Part shown: positions 1 through 11,432 of the stretch, piece after piece
Layout of the letters: every line of letters starts with the position of its first letter
Numbering within the stretch: the stretch's first letter is position 1
Assembly: GCA_018257865.1 (NCBI GenBank)
Contig: JAEUBA010000080.1
Coordinates: forward strand, 1-64,000
Length of the DNA stretch: 64,000 bases
Direction: 5' to 3'
From: Stereocaulon alpinum
Lineage: Eukaryota > Ascomycota > Lecanoromycetes > Lecanorales > Stereocaulaceae
The notes under the pieces: model-generated
The model's database searches: none
Seen by the model: only the letters and a program-made list of their open reading frames with translations
What the model was told of the DNA's origin: nothing
Position numbers and translations under genes: made by a program

Positions 1-1040
1 GCTAGGGCCTATATATAGCGTAGGTAAAGGTAAAGGCCGCTACTTAAGCCTAGGCGATTAAGTACCTAGTAGGATTAACTTAGGGAGCTATATTTAAGAA
101 GTATAGGAAGGTATATAGTATAGCGGTAAGACCTATACTTATATTTACTACTCTAATATAGTATACCCCTACTAGGGGGCGAGGAGCTATAGAAAAGTAT
201 ATTAAGACGCTCGCGATAATATAGAATAACTACCTATAGATAGTACTTAGAGTATATAAGGTAATACTAGTCTAAGTCTTAAAAGCGGAGGTAGTTATTA
301 TACCTATCTAAACCTATTTAGACGCCTTAGTTATAAGATACTAAGTACTAAGGGAAGTATACCCCTTAATAATTAAAGGTAACCGCTTAATCCGTAGGAG
401 ACTATAGGGAAGGAGAGGAAGGGTACGCCTAATATACCTAACCCTATTACTAGAAAAGGAAGAATAGGCCCTATAGGAGCTTAAGGCGAAGGATTAGGAT
501 TAAGTAGTAATAGTAATAAGGAGGAAGGTATATTAGTATAACCTAAAAATAGATATTAAGGAGTATTAAGACGTAGGTATCCTAGCTAAGAAGATATAAG
601 GCTAAGTAATAATAAAGTAGATTAAGTAGTAGGAGGTATATAAGGATACTATCCCTAAGCACTCTTATATACCTATATAGAATAAACTATTATTTAGAGA
701 AAGGTATAACTACTACCTAAAGCTTAGGAAGGTAGAAAGCTTAATAGTAGTCTAACTCTAAAGTAGAAAGAATAGGTTTAACTACTTCCTTTATAAGGCG
801 AAGGTACTAAGGGTCCGTAGTACCTACTATAGTTATAGATAGAGGAATTAGGATATAAAGTATATTCTCCTATACTACCTAAAGCTTAGCGATACTTAAA
901 GGGAGCTTATTAAAGAGGTAGAGACTTATAATATTAGGACTATACTAGCTAAGGTTACTAGTATAAGAGTAGCTATAAGATAGCTAGTTAGATTAGGATT
1001 CCTAATATAGTATTAACTTATTAGGGAATAGCTCTCCTAG
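1..1040 (+). mobile_element. RIP-degraded 3' part of a LINE ORF2 (Tad/I-like)
   Basis: Reading the plus strand through the many TAA/TAG stops gives the tail of a fungal non-LTR retrotransposon polyprotein. Around 140-330 it reads like the region after the reverse transcriptase (YTPTRGRGAIEKYI, then LRVYKVILV and AEVVIIPI). Around 745-900 it reads NRFNYFLYKAKVLRVRS followed by DIKYILLYYL, which corresponds to the LINE C-terminal pattern 'GLNRFLYKRKVPG...C.CG...KHILLECP'. A final segment near 980-1030 (AIRLVRLGFLI-like) matches the usual end of these ORFs. The Cys and Gln codons expected there are now TAT, TAA or TAG, as CpA to TpA mutation would produce. The element continues off the left edge; its 3' end lies between ~1040 and ~1400. 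Family assignment rests on remembered motif patterns. Confidence 0.7.
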
Positions 1041-1399
1041 TCTAAACTCCCTATTAGAGTAGAACTAGTAATAAAAACCCTAAAGATAAAGAAGCCTAAG
1101 TGTAAGTAGAAGCTAAAGGCGGCGGAGCTACTAAAGTATTATAAGGCCTATTAGGGTAGTAGAGATTATTATTACTAATATTATAAAGCCTAGCGGCGAG
1201 GTTAGATAGGCGGAGTAGAATAATAAGTAAGCTAATAAGCGAAAGTTTTTAGCTAGAAGGGGCGACTCTAGAAAGGTTTCTTTTACGTCTAGAGGGCCTT
1301 CAACCCCCTTAGATTTCCTAATAATATAAGAGAATACCCTTATTAGTATATATAGATACTAGGATAGGCGTATAAATTAATTAATTAATTAATTAAACT

Positions 1400-4300
1400 T
1401 ATAGTAATTAGGGACTACCTAAGTACTACGCTTAAAAAGAAGTAGATTCGCTTCTTAAGTAGCCTAATAGGCTTGCTAGTATTATTTATAAGGAAAGTAG
1501 ATAGTTCCCTATAGCTTTATATTAACTATAGAGGGCTTAATAAGGTAATTATTAAGAATAACTACCTATTACTATTACTCTTAGAAACCTTAGAGAGGTT
1601 TATAGGTACTAAGTACTTTACTAAGATTAATATTCGTAATACGTATTATAGGATATAGGTATATAAGGGAGATAAGTAGAAAACCTCCTTCTAGACTTAC
1701 TATAGCTAGTTTAAGTACTAAGTAATACCTTTTAGCTTTATAAATACCCCCGTAACCTTCTAGTTATATATTAATAAAGTATTTAAGCCTTATATTAACG
1801 TATACTATATAGTCTATCTAGACGATATACTAATCTACTTAGAAATAGAAGAATTATATTAGGAGTATATATAAAAGATACTATATACTTTACTAAAGTA
1901 TTAGCTCTATACGAAGTTATTAAAGTATACGTTTAATTATAGTAAGGTTACCTTTTTAGGATTTATAGTAACCCCGCGTAGTATCTAAATAGAGTAGTTA
2001 TATATTAATATAGTTACTAAGTAGCTAGAACTAGGGTTTATAAAAGACGTACTAGTCTTCCTTAGCTTTATAGGCTTCTATTAGCGATTTATAAAAGGCT
2101 TCTTATAGATCGCAGCGCCTTTAACTAACCTAACCTAAGGAAGTAAAAAGGGCGAAGTTAAGTAACCCTTTATATTTAATAATATTATACGCGAGGCGTT
2201 TTAAATACTTAAGTAAGTATTTACTACTATACCTATCTTAGAATACTATAACTAGGAGTAAGCGCTTAGAATAGAAACTAATACTTCTAAAGTAGGTATA
2301 GGTAGAGTGCTTAGCTAGCTAGGTAAGGATAAGTAGTAGTATCTTATTATATTCTTTAGCTATAAATTTAAAGGAGTAGAGATACGCTAGGATATATATA
2401 ATAAAGAACTATATATAATCGTACTAGGATTTAAGTATTAGAGGTACTACTTATAAGGTAGTAAGTACCTAATCTATATAATTACTAATTATAATAACCT
2501 TCGTTACTTTATAACTATAAAGGAGCTTAATACGAAGTAGATTCGCTAGGCTAAGAAGTTAGCTGCGTTTAACTTTATAATTAAATACTATAAGGGAAAA
2601 CTTAACCCTACGGATACGCTGTTAAGAAGGCCTAATATTATTAAACTAGATAGTAGCGAGGATAGTAATAAAGACTTCCTCCCTATCTTATAAAGTAAGC
2701 TCCGTAATTAGGAATACTAACCTAATATATAGGAACGTAATAGCGTACCTATAAGTATTAAACTAATAGTATTAATAGCGTAACTAGATAGTATTACTAT
2801 TATAGATACCTAAGTTATAGACTTAGATAAGAAGGTACTTAATAGATAGACTTATATTCTAGATACTATATAGTTATCCTAACTTCTAGTTTACTAAGTT
2901 TTAGAGTCGGAGAGGTCTTATTTAAATTTATAAGAATTAATAGTAGTATAGCTACTTAAGCTATAGTAGAAGAACGCTTTCGTTACTAAGTAAGAATAGC
3001 GCTAAAGGTACGTAACTAAATTAGATAAGCTTTCGAAATAGGGTATAAGTAAAGATAGACTACTATATTATAGCCTAGCAGTTTATATACTAAGCGACTT
3101 AGTAATAAAGGAAGAAATCCTTTATATAAATTATAATAACCCTAGTACTAGATACTTTAGTTATAAGCGTATTAAAGAAGGTATTAGGTCTAAATATTAT
3201 TAGCCTAGTATAATAGATAATATTAGAAAGTATATTTATAGTTACTTAGATTATTAGAGGGTATAAGTATATTACTATAAGCTATATAGTAAACTAATCT
3301 TAATCCTATTAGGTAGTATAACGCCTTTCTATACTATAATAATAGACTTTATTATAGATATACCCCCTACTAGGGACGTATATATAGGAAAAACTTATAA
3401 TATAATCTTAGTCTTAGTAGATAAGCTTATAAAATATATAATATATATAGTAACTATAAAAGACTTAATAGTAGATAGCTTAGTAGATATAATATAGAGG
3501 GAATTCCTCTTATTATAAGGTATAATATAAGAATTAATTATAGATCGAGGCTTACTATTTATTAGTAAGTTCTAGATAATACTTTACTAGTACTTAGGTA
3601 TAAAGTATAAGCTTAGTACTACGTTCTACCCTTAGATAGATAGTTAGACTAAGAGGTAGAACTAAGTACTTAAATACTACCTATAAGTATACTATAACTA
3701 TAAGTAGGATAATTAGCCGGAATTACTACTATATGTCACGGGTCGGCCCTAGGGCCTATACTAGGGCTTAACCGCTGCACTACTGGCCCGCGCCCGGCAA
3801 AAGAGTATAAGCAAAGCTCGACGAGCTTTACCCTAGGCCACTATATATAGGAATACCCTAGGCGCACTACCTAGGAATCCACCTAGGCCCAGCCCGTAAC
3901 ACTAATAGCGATATTCGTATATAATAATAGTATATACGTAAGTACTAAGCGAATACCGTAAGACCTACTAATAAGCTATATAGTAGATTTAAGTAATACT
4001 TTTAAGGGTAGAAGCCTAAAAGGGGAGGCGCCGCTTATTATAGAGCGAGTAGAATAGTTATATAAATCCTAATTATATTTAAAAGAGATATAGGAGTAAG
4101 CTACTAAGTAGTAAGTAAAGTATTATAATAATAACTATAAAGCTATAACCTTTAAGGAGGGTAATAAAGTACTACTACGAAGTATAAATATATATACCTT
4201 ACGCCTAAAGAAGAAGCTTAATTATAGGTAACTAAGACTATTTAAGGTACTAGAGAAGATAGGTAAGTAAGTATATAAATTAGAACTCCCTACTAAATAT

Positions 4301-4560
4301 AGTAGGATTTATTTAGTATTCTATATATTAATACTAGAGCCTTAGTATTTATAAGGTAATAACCTAAAGCCGTAAGTAGTCCTTATTAACGAAGAAGAGA
4401 AATAGGAAGTTAATAAGGTACTAGATAAGAGGACTAGTAATAGCTACCTTAAGTATCTTATTAAGTAGAAGGATACTTACCCTTATAAGGATTTATAGGA
4501 ACTAGTTAAGTTTCTTAGTAATATAAAGGACTCTATTAGGGATTTTAAGCGAGTAAGTAA
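1400..4560 (+). mobile_element. 5'-truncated, RIP-degraded Ty3/gypsy chromovirus pol
   Basis: The plus strand encodes, through stops, reverse transcriptase (~1420-1860: YRGLNKVIIKNNY, TKINIR, then the catalytic box VYLDDILIYLE), RNase H (~2270-2630: TNTSKVGIG, FKGVEI, YKGKLNPTDTLLRRP), integrase (~3290-4000: IIIDFIIDIP, LVDKLIKY, DRGLLFISKF, then VYNNSIYVSTK) and a C-terminal region (~4130-4550: LRLKKKLNYR, LELPTKYSRI, then a chromodomain-like KYLIK..DTYPY). No gag or protease precedes the RT; LINE sequence lies directly upstream, so this copy is truncated or was cut by rearrangement. The integrase is split by the insert at 3734-3901. The catalytic YLDD is intact, but nearly every Gln codon is a stop. 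A purine-rich stretch near 4630-4645 may be its polypurine tract, with a 3' LTR beyond it, itself interrupted by the next element. Confidence 0.85.
3734..3901. mobile_element. 168-bp solo-LTR-like insert with TG..CA ends, not RIPed
   Basis: The segment begins TGTCACGGG and ends CCCGTAACA, short near-perfect inverted termini of the LTR type. It sits inside the integrase of the gypsy fragment: removing it plus 5 bp joins the two integrase halves in frame. The flanks are ctata on the left and ctaat on the right, so a target duplication is suggested but not exact. It differs sharply from its surroundings because it keeps many CA and TG dinucleotides (ctgcactactgg, caaaag, gcaaag). It contains an 8-bp stem (aaagctcg/cgagcttt) and a gccctagggc palindrome. 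It could also be a small non-autonomous LTR element or a MITE. Confidence 0.6.
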
Positions 4561-4962
4561 GTAAGTAATTATAGTATAGTAAGACCCTAAGTTATAAGTA
4601 AGTAAGAGATAAGGTAGATTATAAAAGAGGGGATAGCTAGTAACTTAAAATAAGGCTTATAGGTAAATCTATTAGCCCTAAAGGGTATAACTACCTAATT
4701 ATATAAAAAGTATATATAAGAATTAAAAAGAGCCCCGTAGGGTAAAAGCTAATTAGTAGTAGTAAGCGCTATAAGGAAAAAGTAGAGGGCTATAAGGCCT
4801 AAGTACTTAAGTATAATTACCTAGTATTAGTACGCCTAATCTATATAGGCCTAAACGGAGTAATAACTTACCCTAAATACTTAACCCTAAAGGGCTAGCA
4901 GGCGCTGCTATAAGGCGGGTAGGGGATAAGATAAGTATAGGTAAGGTAGGAGGTAGGGGATA

Positions 4963-4967
4963 AGTAG
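4963..4967. repeat. Target-site duplication, left copy (AGTAG)
   Basis: AGTAG directly precedes the 5' LTR and is matched exactly at 11428-11432 after the 3' LTR. A 5-bp duplication is standard for Ty3/gypsy integrase. Confidence 0.85.
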
Positions 4968-5240
4968 TGTTACGATCCTAATCTAGAGGCCCTGCTACTA
5001 GTATAGAGGTGGCGTATTGGTATAGAGATAGCTTGGTATACTAGTTAACACGGTTCCCGGATAGGGACTAGCGGCGAGCTAGCCCTAGGGGTATTTAGGC
5101 TTACGAGTTTACTAGCTCTTTCCTTTCTTCTTCGTCCTATTTTCTAGATACTAAGCGTAGCCTATTAGCTAAATCCTAATATAAGGTAGTTTTCTTTAAA
5201 GCTACCTTCTCCTATAATTACCTCTAGGCGAGCCGTAATA
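4968..5240 (+). repeat. 5' LTR of the chromovirus (273 bp)
   Basis: It begins TGTTACGATCC and ends GTAATA (a CpA-to-TpA version of GTAACA). Its outer half keeps CG, TG and CA sites; its inner half, from about 5108, has lost sites that the other LTR keeps. It differs from the 3' LTR at 25 positions by my hand alignment, all transitions. Confidence 0.9.
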
Positions 5241-8200
5241 TAAAATAGGACTAATACCCCCTCCGCTATAAAGTATTATATCTTACCTAGTTTCCTAGAC
5301 TAAGGCTAAGCTCGTCGTAGCTATCTATCGATAGAACTACTACCTACTTAATAAGTAGGTACCTACTAATTAGATAATTAGTATATCCTAGAGAAAGCTA
5401 GACTCCTATTTTTTTAAAACCCCTAACTACTTTCGCGTTAATACCTATACTCGAAAAACTCTAATAATACGCGTACTACTATACTTATATACCACCTCGT
5501 AAGAGTATATACTAAAGCGTACCCCCTAACCGACTAGGATTCCTATCTACCTTAAGGAGTTAATCCTTAGTACCTATACCTTCCTCTTCTAACCCTAATA
5601 ATCCTCTACTATTAATTAAGAATTCTAAACTAGAAGCCTTAGAGGACTTAAGCTTAGAAGATATCTTTAGGGATATTAAGGATAACCCTCCTACCGAAAA
5701 TACCGTTACTATTCCCCTATTAAGTAACGGGATATTTAACTAAATACCTACCTTTACCCTAGCTTAGCAAGCTGTTATTACTACTATTATTATAATAGCT
5801 TTAGTAGAATCCTAATCTTAGTAGGCTACCTATACTCTAACCCTATCTCCGAATAATCCCCGCTAATAAAGATCCCTTACTGCCGACCTCTAGCTATTAG
5901 CAGACTACTACCTTTCTAAGCCTATACCTAGCGGGACTGCTATTAAACTATTAAAAATTAAATACCCTCGATCCTACTTTAGTAACTATATAGGAGAAGT
6001 TGAATATAACGCGTAGAAGATAGATATAAAGATCTTTATAAAGGAATACCCTACTAATTTTTAGGATAGAGCTAAGCAAGTCTCTATATACTATAAATAT
6101 ATTATAGGAGAGGCGAAAACCCTAATTCTTTAATATATAGATCTAACCTATACGTCCCCTATACGTAATACCGCTAATATATTAAAAGCGCTAGATTAGC
6201 GTTTTTTCGACTATAACTACGTCTAGTTAGCTCGCTACGCGTACTATAAGCTTAAGATAGGATCTATAACCTATAATACCTTCTAGGTTAAGTTCACCTA
6301 CCTAGCGACTACTAGAAAGATTAGTACCCAGTATTAGTTTAAGGATCTATATAAGAGAATCTCTCCCGCCTTAAAGAGAAGCGTCTATATAGAAAAGTAT
6401 AAGATAAACGAGGACTACGGCACCCTAGACGAGTATCTCGCGATCTTAGACTAAGAGATACGAAATATTAGGTCTAAGGAAATAGTAAATAAGCCTTAGA
6501 TAGGGATAGCCTTAGATCCCTATAGTATCCTTAAGATAAGTAGCTAGTAACCCTCCTTACCTACCCCTATCTTAGCTCCCTATATAGATCGCTAAGTCTC
6601 CTTTAGGAGTACTATTTCTTACCCTTATCCTCCTTCTCCTATACTAGTAGTACTAGCTTCCCCTAAGACGCCTACTAACTCGCTATATAATAACTACGGT
6701 AAAATTAGCTACTAGGTAAATAACTACTCCTAAAAGCGCAGCTAATAGGCGCTAGAGAAGAAGATCTCTAAGATTATAATTAGAGAAGAAATAGAGACTA
6801 ATAAGCTATTAGAAAACTCCTAAGCTATAGTAGAGTCTCTAGCTATAGTAGGAGCCCTAATCTATAGAAGGACTTATAATTTAACTTTTAGGCCCTTATT
6901 AGAGGCTGCTAGTTCCTAGTTAATATAGAGCTAGGATATAATAGATCTTTCGTTAAAACCCTTTTATATATTAATAGTAGAGCTAATATTTTCGGTATAA
7001 TTAAAACCTCCCTTACCTTCGCCCTTTCTAAGTCCTTTAGGATTCGCTTTATTAAGCTTCCTAAGCTAATCGTCCTAACTAGCTATAATAGCTAAAGCGG
7101 CTCCCCTATTATAGTTACTCTGCTTCTTATAATAATAATTAACTATTATTATATTAATTTTCTATTCTTAGTTACTAACTTAGGTTATACTAACGTTCTT
7201 ATTAGTCGGAAATTCTTAAAGTACTATAATATTAAGTAAGTCTATACTAAAGGGAGGAATAGCCTTAAATAGCCTGCTAATATAGCTATTTAGTAGTACT
7301 TTAATAAGAGGGTACTCCTCTTAATAACTCCGCCTAAGAAACTAATTTCCCTAGAGTACTAATAAGATACTAAGCGTTAGGACGCCCTCTTTAAGATAGA
7401 TAAGTATTACTATAGCTAAGCTAGACTCGCCTCTATTAACTTAAAGCTTTTAATAGATAGTTAGGTTAATACCTTATCTAGAAGCGTACTACCCTTTCCC
7501 TAGTCTACTTTAGTTTCTCCTCCTCGCTTAAGCTTACCTAATTTATATAGCGGTAGGCCGTTAAGTTTTATATAAGACTTAGAGAGACGCCTTATTAAAA
7601 TAGAGGATACCCTCTAAGGGTTAAATATACTAGTTATATTAAGCCTAAAGATAATACTAGCTAAGGCTTAATACCCTAGCTATAATACTTACGGGGTAGA
7701 CATCGCCCTAATTTCTACTATTATAATATTATATTTCTACCTTAGTAAGAGGTCTAGGAGGCCTCCTAATTCTAATACCTTTATCGCTTCTATATAGGAC
7801 TTAGAACGCGAAATAAACTATAGAGTAGACTAACGCTAGGAGCGTCCTTTTCTTAAGCTAGCCGTAGTTAATATAAGCCTCTCCCCTTAGGAAGTACTAG
7901 AGATTAAATACTAAGTTAACGAAGACTTAGTAAGGACTAAGCTTCCTCTATAATACTAAGAGTTCGCCCCCCTCTTCTTTTAAAGGGACTCTAATATATT
8001 ACCTAATAGAAGGCTAGGTATAGACTATAAAATCGAGCTTACTAGCCTAAATACCTTAACGTTTAAGCCGTTACGAAAGATAACTAATAAGCAACTCTCG
8101 GAGGCTAAACGCTATATAATAGACTACCTCTATAAGGGATTTATTAAGCTATCGAATATACTATATACGGCTCTAATACTCTTCGCTAGAAAGGAGGATA

Positions 8201-11139
8201 GTAGTTTATACTTCTACGTCGATTTCTAGAAGCTTAATAACCTAACTAAGAAGGATCCGTACCTACTCCCTCTAATTAATAAGATAATAGCCCGAATCTA
8301 TAAGGCTAAGATCTTTACGAAGATTAACGTCTAATAGGCGTTCTACTAGGTAAGGATCTACTAAGACTTAGAGGACCTTATTAGTTTCCGTAGTTAATAT
8401 AGTACCTTTAAGTATAAGGTAATACTATTTAGGTTAATAAACGCCCCAGCTACCTTCTAGCGTTTTATTAATAATATTTTAATAGAATACCTTAATGATT
8501 TCTACTTAGTATATATAGATAATATCCTAATTTACTCTAAGTCTATCGCGGAGTATAAGATCTATACTAAGAAGGTTATAGCTATCCTATAAGCTAACGG
8601 CCTATAGGCGGATATTAAGAAAAGCGAGTTTAACGTTATAAAGACTAAGTTCCTCAGCTTTATCGTTAGAGTTAATAGTATTAAGGTAAATCTAGAGAAG
8701 GTCGCTATTATTAAGACCTAGTAGTATATAAGTAATATATAAGGTATCTAAAGCTACCTAAGCTTCTATAACTTCTATAAAAGGTTTATTTAGGGGTATA
8801 GCTAAATTACTACTCCGCTTATCCGCTTAATAGTTAAGGATATACCTTTCTACTTTAACAACGCCTATCGCTATACTTAGGACTCCCTCTACTAAGCACT
8901 CCTCTCTATCCTAGTCCTTAAGTATTACGATCCCTATAAGGAAACCCGCCTTAAGACGGATTCCTTAGACGGGGTAGTCGCTGGTATCTTATCGTAGAAA
9001 TATAAGGATAGCCTCTTCCACCTAGTAGGATACTTCTTAAAGATAATAGGGGATATAGAGTTAAATTACCTAATCTATAATAAGGAGCTACTCGCGATTT
9101 TCCGCTCCTTCTAGTAGTATAAGCTGGAGCTTCTTAGAGCTTAGAAGTCGGTCTATATCTATACTAATTATAAAGTATTAGAATACTTTATAACTATTAA
9201 AGACCTTATAGCCTACTAAGCTCGCTGGGCTAAGTTCTTTACTAAATTCTACTTTATAATTATATACTATATAGGTATTACGAATACTGTGGTAGATATA
9301 CTATCTTATAGGGAGTAAGATATTACGCCTTTAGAAGCTCGTAAACGCGTAATCCGAAGCTAGTAACTCCTCCTAAATAAGAAGGTTAACCCTTAAATAC
9401 TAAAAGAGGTCGCTATCTCCTCCCTTACCGCCTATTTAGACTGCGACTTAGTCTAAGCTATAGAAAAGGTTAAGCTGTTACCTATAGCTACGCTAACGGA
9501 CCCTAAAGAGCTAGAAGAGTACTTAGAAGGCGAAGCGCCTAATCTCGCCTTAGTAACCGTATATAATATTAAGGGCTATAATATTATTAACTAGATAATT
9601 AACGCTAATAAGAACTCGCTGGAGCTAGAACCCCTACGTAAGTAAGCCTATAATAACTACCTTAACTATAACCTAAACTATAGTAAGCTGTACTTCTAAG
9701 GTAGGCTTAAGGTACTAATAGAGCTATCGGAGCTACGGATATCTTTAGTCTACTATATTTACGCCCAGCCAGCTGTCGCGTATATAGGGATTAGTAAGGT
9801 TAAGATAATCCTATCTAGATAATACTACTAGAGGAATATTAGGAATAATATAGTACGGTATATCGCTAATTACAGCTATACCTATATAAAGGCCTATAGG
9901 GATAAGACCCTAGGCTTTCTAAAGCCCCTAGAGATTCTAGCCCGTCTATATTAATACTTAACTATAGACTTTACTAAGCTACCGCTAGACGAGGCTAGCT
10001 ATAACTTTACTTTTATAGTTATAGACTAACTATCGAAGAAATCTCTCTTAGTATTATATTATAAAACTATTATAGCTAAAGGGATAGCTAAGTTATTCCT
10101 AACTTACTAAACCCGCTACTAAGGTATACCTAACTCTATTATATTAGATTAAGGGGTATAGTTTATATTAACTTTCTAGAAGGAGTACTACTATATCCTA
10201 GGTACTAAGATAAAGCTAATGATATCCTATAATCTAAATATCGACGGCTAAACGGAGATTATAAACTAGTATATAAAGTAGCGCCTCCGGCCTTTCTATA
10301 TATACTATTAGGATAACTGGAGCTAGATACTACTAATTATAGATCTAGCCTAGTTAACGTTACCCTACGAATCTCTAGGTATTATACCTTTCCAGCTGCT
10401 AAACGGATATAAGCTATATACTTCCTAGGACCTCCGTAATCCTAACCCTCCTACTACCGCCTTAGAGAAGCTGAATTGCGAAGATACTATATAGGTCGCC
10501 TCCTGAATAGAAAACGCTATACGGTTTATATACTCCTCCTTATAGTTATAGTAGGATAAGATAAGACGAATAGCTAATTATAAGTATTATAAGGTAGACT
10601 AGGATATTAGAGATTTAGTACTAGTAGATACTTAGAACTAGAAAATAGATCGGCCCTCCCGTAAGCTCTCTAATAGCTAGTATAGTTTAGTTAAGGTCTT
10701 AGAAAAGATTAGCGAGAGCTGGAAAGTAGAACTCCTATAGGACTAGATAATCTAGCTAGTATTCTACTCTTACTCCCTCTATAAGTATCCTAATAATCCC
10801 CTACTAGGATAGTAACGCCCTAACCTAGCCCTAATATAACTTCTACCGGAGTAAGATAAATAGGAATTAGAGGAGATACTAGGCTCTAAGCTAGTTAGCT
10901 CTACCTTAAAGTATTAGATTAAGTAGAGAGGTACTGATAAAGACTTAGAATAGTATCCCTACTCTAATATAATAACGGCGCCTTACGTATTAGGGGCCTT
11001 CTACCTACGGTACCTTAATACGAAGGGCCCTCCGCGAGTACTTCCTACTTAGCTAAGGGCCTATAATAATAGAATTAACGACTATACCTACCTTAATAAT
11101 AATCGCCTAATAACTGTAACTGCGCGGACGCAGTTTTTT

Positions 11140-11154
11140 AGAGGGGGGGGGTAG
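11140..11154 (+). promoter_or_regulatory. Polypurine tract of the chromovirus
   Basis: A purine run containing nine consecutive G lies immediately 5' of the 3' LTR, with only the T of the final GTAG breaking it. This is the expected site of plus-strand DNA priming. Containing no CpA or TpG, it is untouched by RIP. Confidence 0.75.
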
Positions 11155-11427
11155 TATTATAATCCTAATCTAAAGGCCCTGCTACTAGTATAGAGGTAGC
11201 GTATTAGTATAGAGATAGCTTAGTATACTAGTTAATACGGTTCTTAGATAGGGACTAGTAGCGAGCTAGCCTTAGGGGTATTTAGACTTATAAGCTTACT
11301 AGCTCTTTCCTTTCTTCTTCGTCCTATTTTCTAGATACTAAGCGTAGCCTATTAGCCAAATCCTAATATAAGGTAGTTTTCTTCAAAGCTGCCTTCTCCT
11401 GCGATCACCTCTAGGCGAGCCGTAATA
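11155..11427 (+). repeat. 3' LTR of the chromovirus (273 bp)
   Basis: It starts TATTATAATCC, the mutated form of TGTTACGATCC, and ends GTAATA. Here the inner (left) half is the mutated one and the outer (right) half is preserved (tgcgatcacc against tataattacc in the 5' copy). Confidence 0.9.
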
Positions 11428-11432
11428 AGTAG
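11428..11432. repeat. Target-site duplication, right copy (AGTAG)
   Basis: Exact match to 4963-4967. Sequence after it should be the continuation of the host repeat (3' region of the first gypsy copy). Confidence 0.85.

Larger units (their letters stand above)
4968..11427 (+). mobile_element. Full-length RIP-killed Ty3/gypsy chromovirus (6460 bp)
   Basis: Two LTRs of equal length (273 bp, 4968-5240 and 11155-11427) bound the element, and AGTAG flanks it on both sides (4963-4967 and 11428-11432). On the plus strand, read through stops, the internal part gives a gag-like region (~5980-6500), RT (~8320-8560: TKINV, AFY, NAPATF, then YIDNILIYS, where the second catalytic Asp of YLDD/YIDD is now Asn, a G-to-A change), RNase H (~8900-9330: KTDSLDGVVAGILS), integrase (~9955-10350: TIDFTKLP, DRG-like LD.GV, GTKIKL, RLRPF) and a chromodomain (~10850-11045: ELEEILGSKL, K.RGTDKDLE.YP, LRYLNTKGPPR). 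Gag-PR-RT-RH-IN-chromodomain is the order of fungal chromoviruses. The element sits in sequence just 3' of the first gypsy copy, so it is the younger insertion. It is inactivated throughout by stops. Confidence 0.92.
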
